DNA of 64,000 nt from Brachypterus glaber (taxonomy: Eukaryota; Arthropoda; Insecta; Coleoptera; Kateretidae), in assembly GCA_958510825.1 (NCBI GenBank), contig OY294047.1, positions 40,067,229 through 40,131,228 on the forward strand. The letters run 5' to 3'. Shown here in pieces: positions 56,921-64,000 of the stretch. How positions within the stretch are numbered: the first letter of the stretch is position 1; every line of letters starts with the position of its first letter. The position numbers were made by a program, and so were the translations under genes. The notes beneath the pieces are model-generated. The model was not told where the DNA came from and did no database searches. It worked only from the letters and a program-made list of their open reading frames with translations.

Positions 56921-57170
56921 TTACATTACATTACATGTTTGTTTAACCTCGTACTATTCTACTTAATTAAGCATCCCCTAAGTCCAGGACTTGTGTAGGC
57001 TAGTAGTAGAGGGAACCACCGGCTTATACTGACTTTTGAACCAGTTTTTATAGGAAGTGTCCGATTCATTTACGCCTTCGGTAAATTTCAATTATTAATT
57101 AACTGAAAAAGGCAAATCGGCGCCAGTGAGAATCGAACTTACGCTAGTTAGCTAATAGACTTGTCATGTA
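56921..57170 (-). mobile_element. tRNA-derived SINE, copy 3
   Basis: This is the reverse complement of the copies at 7.3 and 24.7 kb. The tail 'ACATGTAATGTAATGTAA' is at the low-coordinate end, followed by the body ('CTACTACTAGCCTACACAAG') and the B box 'GTTCGATTC' at about 57135. The head before the B box is diverged. The tail has an extra ATGTA unit compared with copy 2, so the tail repeat length varies. Confidence 0.85.
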
Positions 57171-57928
57171 CCTACTCAGCAATTTTCTGTGAGAAACAAA
57201 TATTTTTTAATTTGAAACGTTATGAAAAGGAAAGTTGTGTGATCACGTGAATAGGCAACCATTAACACACCGCATAATTTATTAAAGTTTGAAATTCTGT
57301 ACACGGAAAGAAATTAGTGGGCTCTGCGCTATACATTATAAGATATTTCGTAACAGTGGCAAATTATAGTGATTTAAGCTATAGATTATAAGGGACACAA
57401 TAACTAATAATGTTAAAAATAAATTGGAAACGATTATATATATTACAGACACGATTATATTTATTACAGGCACTATTATAAATTTACAGAAATTTTATTA
57501 TATTATAAAAATTATTAGCACGGACAATAATTAAATCTATTTAAGCTATAAATGCCATACTATTTGTTATATTTTATTATTCACTAAACAATTAAAGTAT
57601 TTCATATAAATTTTTACACTGACTGCCATAATTGTAAGAGAAAGCCTTGTATTTATATAATAAGCGATTATAATTTGCTTGGTATGTGTGTTATAGCGCT
57701 CTTAGCTATAATTTTTTTTCCGTGTATCTCCAAAACGTTATATTCTAGCAAAAAAACTGTATATTACATTTTTTAAAGAGCTTAAAAACAACTTTCATTT
57801 AAAATATAATTTTTTAAAATCGGGTTATAAATAACTGAGATATGCTAAAAAACGTTTTACTGCTTTAAACGCCAATATCTTGACAACAATGCATTTTAGG
57901 AAAAAATAGTTTGTAACATTTTTTAACC
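57171..57928. other. Non-coding stretch
   Basis: AT-rich, with several 'ATTATATTTATTACAG'-type near repeats at 57430-57490. No gene. Confidence 0.5.
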
Positions 57929-58347
57929 AATGGAGCTCTCTACAACTAGAATTATGAAACAAAAGACGTCTACCCTATCTCTATCTCATTTGTGCTACAC
58001 TTTCCAGCCAACCAAATAAATACTGTATTTATTTTTCATACAACAAATACTGTATTTATTTTTCATACAACAAATACAGTATTTATTTGGTTGGCCGGAG
58101 AGTGTAGCAGTGAGCGGACGAACGAACATAGCTAATGTGAATCTGTAGAATGAGAAAATTCTACTAAAATTTAGATGGCGCCAGTAATTTCTTTAATTTC
58201 GCCCGGCCAAGTAAATATTGTATTTGTTCAACAAAGAACAAATACAGAATTTGTTTGGTTGGGTGGAAGTGGGAGTGTATGTATGTCTTCTATCCTTTTT
58301 GGGTAGAACTTTTGTCCCTGTCTAATCTAACGGGAGAAATCTCCATT
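57929..58347. mobile_element. 'AATGGAG' MITE, copy 2
   Basis: Ends AATGGAGCTCTCT and GGGAGAAATCTCCATT pair better than in copy 1. Compared with the 51.6 kb copy, a 30-bp step is repeated ('TACTGTATTTATTTTTCATA' occurs twice around 58022-58060), and 'AAAATAATATAGTTACACTT' is missing before 'TCGCCCGGCC'. These indels date the divergence of the copies. Confidence 0.85.
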
Positions 58348-58959
58348 TAAAATTATCTTTCATATAAGTGCTAAATTAATAAAATACAATGATAATTGCC
58401 TTAATTATAACCAAAAAAATGGTGGCTAAAAATAGGAGTTTTACGCCATTCTCCTCCTTACAGACAGACAGATAGACAGACAGACGGACGATTTTTTTTT
58501 ACTGATTTCGACTCAGAAAAGTCTAGAAATGTGAAAAAAAGAGGCAAAGATTTTGACTTTTAGTAGCAGTGCCGATGTAAATTTTAATGCGAAACTAAAT
58601 AAAATTATTATACGGGCATTAGTTGCAATAAATTTAATTGTAGTGACATCAAACCGTATATTAAACATATTATTTTCTCATTCTTATTTTATTATTAAAT
58701 TAGTTATAAATAATACTCATAAAATAAATAGTTTTAACGTAGTAAAAATAGTTAAATACAATAACTAAGTAATTTTAATGAAATTAAATTATTACTATTT
58801 TCAAATAATAAAGTTTACAATTTATTTTATAGATTATAATTTATTATCTAGGTATTGTAAAGCTAAAATAATACTGATTAATAAAATAAATAAATTTATT
58901 AAAAGTAGAGAACATAATCTTATTAGGAGAGGAGTTTAGTTTATAAGTTTTTAAACATA
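58348..58959. other. Non-coding stretch
   Basis: Very AT-rich. A (CAGA)n-like run lies at 58461-58490. The 71-aa frame at 58553-58768 is Ile/Asn/Lys-rich and typical of chance AT-rich frames. Confidence 0.5.
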
Positions 58960-59656
58960 CAGAGCGGTCCAAAAGTCACCCCCCCTCTTAACTTTTGAAC
59001 CAGTTGAGATATCGACTTCAAATTTGGAACTTTTAAATAAGACAACTTAAACTATCTTTTAGCATATATTTAATACTTTCAGCTCTTAAAATATGGGCAG
59101 GGGGGCATGGGGGCACATTTTTTTAAATGGAAAGGGGAGTCGTGTAATACATTATTTTAAAGCTTATAAAATTCTACATTCTCCATTCTCCTTCATATTT
59201 TTACATTAAAAAAAAAAAATTTGGGTTTAAAATGGGGTTGAAAATGGGTATTAATGTCAAAATTCCTCTAAAAAAAAACCAATATTTTTTTAAAAATGCC
59301 TAATTTCACCATAAAAAAATGTTAATTATACTTTTAAACTAATTTTAGTTGACATAAATAAAAATTTATAAAAAAAAACTTAAAATGTTTTAGCTCAAAA
59401 AATTGAAAAATCAAAACCTTAAAAAACATTTTTAAAAATTTTAAAAATGTAAGTTTAAATAGAGAGTTTTATAAGCCTTAAAATGAAGTATCACACGACC
59501 CCCCTTTCTGCCTGCCAACATTTTAAGAGCTGAAATTATCAAATATATGCTAAAAGATAGTTTAAGTTGTCTTATTTAAGAGTTCTAAATTTGAAGTCGA
59601 TATCTCAACTCGTTCAAAAGTTAAAAGGGGGGGGGGGTGACTTTTGGACCGCACTG
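58960..59656. mobile_element. CAGTGCGGTCC foldback, copy 1
   Basis: The ends CAGAGCGGTCCAAAAGTCAC and GTGACTTTTGGACCGCACTG lie between TA dinucleotides. The arms pair through 'GAGATATCGACTTCAAATTT', 'AGACAACTTAAACTATCTTT' and 'GGGCAGGGGGGCATGGGG'. Ends of this kind with TA targets fit Tc1/mariner-type MITEs. It is 697 bp with no transposase. Confidence 0.9.
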
Positions 59657-59857
59657 TATAAACATACTAAGAAACTATTATGTATATGAAGGTGCCCAGG
59701 ACCTACGGAATTGTTTGAGTCCCACCCCTCAAATTTGTTTCTTTAGGTGAAAAAACAACCCTGATTTTGTTTTTAGATTTTTAAAAAAAAATATTTAGAG
59801 GTCCCGCTCGGTGTTTTGTGAAGGGTTTTTGTTCAGACTTTTATTATATTTGTTTTA

Positions 59858-59990
59858 AAATAATGTATCACACGACCCCTCTTTCCATTAAAAAAAACTT
59901 CCCCCGTACCTCCCTGCCCACATTTTGAGAGCTGAAAGTATCAAATATATGCTAAAAGATAGTTTAAGCTGTCTAATTTAAGATGGTTTT
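59858..59990. mobile_element. Partial third copy of the CAGTGCGGTCC foldback (right arm)
   Basis: 'TAATGTATCACACGACCCCT', 'CTCCCTGCCCACATTTTGAG' and 'CAAATATATGCTAAAAGATA' match the right arm of the full copies, but sequence diverges after 'CTGTCTAATTTAAG' and the end is absent. 'GGGACACCCGGTATA' near 60029 may be the end of yet another element. Confidence 0.75.
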
Positions 59991-61432
59991 CGTAGAACTT
60001 TTAGTTTTAAGAAAATCGCTGGGTAAATAGAGTTGGGACACCCGGTATATGCAAATTGGAATACAGGCTCCTTGAAAACGGACATGAATTACTAAAAAGT
60101 CATTTTCTAATTTAGACAGTAATAGAATGTTAAAAGTTTAAATTAAGGAAGTACATCGTAAAAAGTTGGTATAATGAACACGCAAAAATTGAAACTTATT
60201 TTATTTTTAATGTAAAGCCCTAAATACTCTACAATACAAGATGTGGTATATTTTTATCAGTGTATTCATTGGATAAGAAAATTTTATGTTAAATCACGAT
60301 AAGTAAATTTTCTTAATGCAATATGTAAATTTAAACCATAAAGGATATATTTAAAAGATGTGCATTTATTCAGCAAAGTAAACGATAACGTAAAAAGCTT
60401 TATAAAGCTTTTGTATAAATTCAAGGATATTTTTATCAAGGATTTATATATACCTAGGTATCAGTATACTAGGTATCAATATACTAGATACCTAGAATAT
60501 TCATATCTCCTATCCTATACTTTGACGCACGGATCTGTGACTACGGGAAATATGTTTGGAATGTGTGTGCAAGTGAGAGGCTATTGACCGAAAGAAGAGA
60601 GTGCGAATGATTCCTCTCCCTTTCGTCGGAGACTTTGTTTCATGCGGAGAACTAAACCTAAGTAAGGATTCCTAACAGACAGAGGTGCTCCGAAGCGATT
60701 TTTTTTTGTCCAAATATATCCTAACTTGAAATTCAGAAATTTCTCAAAAAAAAAAACTTTATCCTTGACAGAAAATTTTGATGGCTAAAAAAAACGTCCT
60801 CTAAAATTCCCCACTCAATTAATCAACTTTGCCAACTAGAGAAGCTTTAACCCTGACGGAATTTACTGGGCAATTTCCCAACTGTACCCCTCAATTTTCC
60901 CAACTATTCTATACCAATTTCCCAAATCTGCCACTCAATTTTACCAACTTAGCAGTGGATTGTCCCAACTCGAGCTTATAATAGGTTGCCTATTTTTACT
61001 GTTTATGTTGTAGGTTATTTAAAAAGAGAAAAAAATCCACAAAAAAAAATATTAATAGTATGACCAATCAGCATAGTCGCTGTAGTGTCTACGTGACCAG
61101 GACGCTGCAGCAGCACGTTGTGTATGCGTTGTTCAAGAACGCAGCTCATTGAATTCTGACTTGTACTTTTTATTGATTTATTGGTAAATACTCTCAGCTT
61201 GATCCTAAACGAATATTTCTGTTTTTTTTTTAGATAAATGCTTATCAGTATATATAAATCCATTATACTATGTTTGTATGTACATTTTTATTATCTAAAT
61301 AACAAAAAAATATTGATTTTAGCGAAAAAAAATCATTTAGCGGATTATCTACAATTTGTTAATATTCTCTTATATTACTTATATGTAAAAAAAATTCATA
61401 ATTCCATAATTATATTATAATATAATGCTATA
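59991..61432. other. Stretch with no supported gene
   Basis: Features noted: (i) a less AT-rich patch at 60520-60700 with 'TAAGTAAGGATTCC' (splice donor-like) but no long frame; (ii) a degenerate tandem array at about 60800-60975, with 'CAATTTTCCCAACT' or 'CAATTTCCCAACT' recurring about every 25-30 bp. The 75-aa plus frame and 82-aa minus frame have no known similarity. Confidence 0.45.
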
Positions 61433-62151
61433 CAGTGCGGTCCAAAAGTCACCCCCCCCCCTCTTAACTTTTGAACGAGTTGAGATATCGATTTCAAATT
61501 TAGAACTTTTAAATAAGACAACTTAAACTATCTTTAAGCATATATTTGATACTTTTATCTCTTAAAATGTGAGCAGGGGGGCATGGGGGGAAATTTTTTT
61601 AAATAGAAAGGGAGGTCGTGTGGTACATCATTTTAAAGCCTTTAAAATTCTCTATATAACCATACATTTTTTAAAATTTTAAACATGGTTTTGATTGTTC
61701 AGTTTTTTGTGCTAAAAAAATAAATTTTTAAGTTTTTTTTTTGTTAATTTTTATTTATGTCAACTAAAATTAGTTTAAAAGTATAATTTACTTTTTTTCA
61801 TTATGAAATTAGGCATTTTTAAAAAATTGTTTGGATTTTTTAGAGAAATTTTGACAAAAATACCCATTTTCAACCCTATTTTAAACTCAAAAAAAATGTT
61901 TAAAAAAAATAAAAAATATACAGTTAAATGGAAAATTTTATAAGCTTTAAAATGATGTATTACACGACCCACCTTTCCATTTAAAAAAATGTCGCCCCAT
62001 GCCCCCCTGCCCACATTTTAAGAGCTAAAACTATCAAATATATGCTTAAAGATAGTTTAAGTTGTCTTATTTAAGAGTTTTAAATTTGAAGTCGATATCT
62101 AAACTCGTTCAAAAGTTAAGAGGGGGGGGGGGTGACTTTTGGACCGCTCTG
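61433..62151. mobile_element. CAGTGCGGTCC foldback, copy 2
   Basis: The ends CAGTGCGGTCCAAAAGTCAC and GTGACTTTTGGACCGCTCTG lie between TA dinucleotides. It matches the copy at 58.96 kb in both arms and differs mainly in the loop. It is 719 bp. The 79-aa minus frame at 61775-62014 reads its right arm. Confidence 0.9.
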
Positions 62152-64000
62152 TATTTTATAGATATAAATAAAAATCGTTTTATTTTTTATTTATAAATGA
62201 GTGTGAAAGGTTTATTGTAAAAACTGGAATTGAGAGCAACAATAAAACTCAAAATGTAGTACCGTTAATCTTGAAAGTTAAATTTAAATTGACAACCTAA
62301 CGGAATTTTAGAAAGTTTTTGAATCTTTCTAAAACATCATTGTGATTACTTGGTACGGTCAAATCAACCAGGCGTGAAATTTTTATTTTAGTTTTTCTTT
62401 ATTGATTTTCCCTAATTTTGATTTCGACCTTCTGTCCAGTGTTTAATTCTTTTAAGACCTAATTTTAATTATAATTTCGTTATATAGTTTAAAATAAAAA
62501 TACCATCAAAACAAGTTTTATGTCTCTTTTTTATTCATAAATACAAAATTTGGGTGTCGAGGTACATTATTATTATTTTTTAACCAACAATAAAATTAAG
62601 TGCTATAAAAATGTACAATCTTTTTTAAATTGTGTCAGTCGAGCTTCCGGAATCTGTATAGTAATAAAACACAATAAAACAAATTTATTAAAAGCAGCCG
62701 ACTGTTTATATCGTTAGTGTTTTATTATATGTATATAAAAAAGCATAAAAACATAATAAAAATAAACCGCGATCATTTTATGGTTAGTTTAACGTCTAAT
62801 TTCTCTTCACTTTACGCCCAAATTTCACCGACCTATCCCAAATAAGTCAATATTTTTTATTACACAGCTGACGGGGTCGATAAAAAACTCATTTCGTGTG
62901 TATATTTATTTGGCGGGAAAATGTCTCTTATAAATACAATAAACAGTTTTGATTGTTAATCGGAATGGAACTCCAATAAAATGGGAAACATCTTAACTAC
63001 TTATATAGCTTTCCCCTTGAAAAATCTACACAGAATTTAACCGTACAAAATACCTACTAAATTATTTTGTATATTTGAAACCCCTAGTACTTTTAGGTAT
63101 TAAAGGAAGTTATTGTAGTAACAATTGTATTCAATAACTAATGTTTCAAGTGTCGAAATCATTTAGTTTTTAGGTAACTAATTTTCAGTTAATACTATTA
63201 GTAAAAAATTAAAAAGTAAAATTTTGTTTGTAAAGAATTAATTACGAATCGAGCTTCCTTTTGGTTTAAAATTATACGATAAGTAGTAGGCAAGTTATCG
63301 CTAAAAAGATTTTTGTAGTGTTTCTTAAAATTTTATTCTGCTTATGATAATTATATTATTATATTAATAATAATTATAATATATCATGCACATTATTTTT
63401 TTTTAATTACATACAAAAAAATATTTTTTTTCTGGTGGATTTGGTTTTATTGCAGTATATATTTTGAACTGTTAAAAACTCTTTTGTCTTTTTGCATTTA
63501 TCATTTTTAAGAAAGGAATCTCTATTTAAAATGTAGAGACTTTTTTTTAAAAAAAAAAGGAGGGAACTCCATTATGAGAGAAAATTTGTGTGCCAGTGCT
63601 GGTAAAACAATAGGCAGCATAATATAAAATCCAAAATAATTGTAATTGAACCATATTTCGTCCAGTTATCTGTTTACAAACCATATCTCTGGTTTCAAAT
63701 GATCAGCATATTTGAAACATTTCGGTTATGCAAACGCATTTCCATCCAGTAATCTGTTTCAATATCCACATTTGAAGAGTGCCACATTCAAAAGGACGTA
63801 AATAGAATTTTTTGAAATGCATTTTTTTGCATGGAATTGGTATTGCATCTTTTATTTTATAACTTTGAGTGGGATTTCCATATTCAAAATTTGCTGAAAT
63901 TTTATTTTACAGAAAGAACCAAAGTATTAATATCTTAGCTAAAAATGTTGTTGCGGCAGGTCGTGACGATTTGTATGGGGCCATTTTCATTTAAAATGAA
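62152..64000. other. Non-coding AT-rich stretch
   Basis: No gene or complete repeat. A 40-bp AT palindrome-like run ('ATAATTATATTATTATATTA') is at 63348-63386. Near 63650-63790 the words 'TATCTGTTT', 'CATATTTGAAACATTTC' and 'AATCTGTTTCAATAT' recur with slight changes. Confidence 0.5.

Noticed and set aside
1..64000. Viral insertions, Wolbachia-like inserts or telomere repeats
   Set aside because: No viral or bacterial protein frames and no TTAGG arrays were seen; the only retroelement proteins are of the non-LTR type.

Overview
The window is AT-rich nuclear DNA, and everything in it points to an insect. There are no operons, ribosome binding sites or long host open reading frames. Non-LTR retrotransposon relics, a tRNA-derived SINE and many non-autonomous inverted-repeat (foldback/MITE) elements fill much of it. 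Several repeats carry motifs I associate with insect genomes, such as a terminal 'GAAGTCGGTT' and TA-flanked 'CAGGGT' or 'CAGTGCGGTCC' ends. I cannot assign an order from sequence alone; a beetle or a hemipteran would fit.

Layout. 1-5.6 kb: a large foldback (about 1180-3310) with a hAT-like MITE in its loop, then smaller TA-flanked MITEs. 7.3-10.7 kb: SINE copy 1, two foldbacks, and a repeat ending in 'GAAGTCGGTT'. 11-15 kb: more MITEs and copy A of a dispersed repeat. 16.5-17 kb: a decayed reverse transcriptase fragment. 17.9-21.1 kb: MITEs, then the only clear long coding region, the 5'-truncated 3' end of a non-LTR element with an intact RNase H domain, flanked by an 8-bp target-site duplication. 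22.8-29.3 kb: a hAT-like MITE with a perfect 8-bp duplication, dispersed repeat copy B, SINE copy 2, a MITE nested inside another foldback, and a 71-bp retroposed fragment flanked by a 13-bp duplication. 31 kb: one short candidate host coding exon. 34-45 kb: foldbacks, including one nested in an older repeat. 45-58 kb: mostly unique AT-rich DNA with small palindromes, a fragment resembling the N-terminus of Crypton-like tyrosine recombinase proteins (minus strand, 53.8-54.0 kb), a duplicated 'AATGGAG' MITE and SINE copy 3. 59-62 kb: two full and one partial copy of a mariner-like 'CAGTGCGGTCC' foldback.

How it works together. This is intergenic or intronic DNA shaped by transposition. No host gene is convincingly complete. 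I found no new multi-gene system. The most informative signals are the dated insertions (target-site duplications and nesting) and the unusually high density of palindromic elements, several of which recur as families inside this one window.
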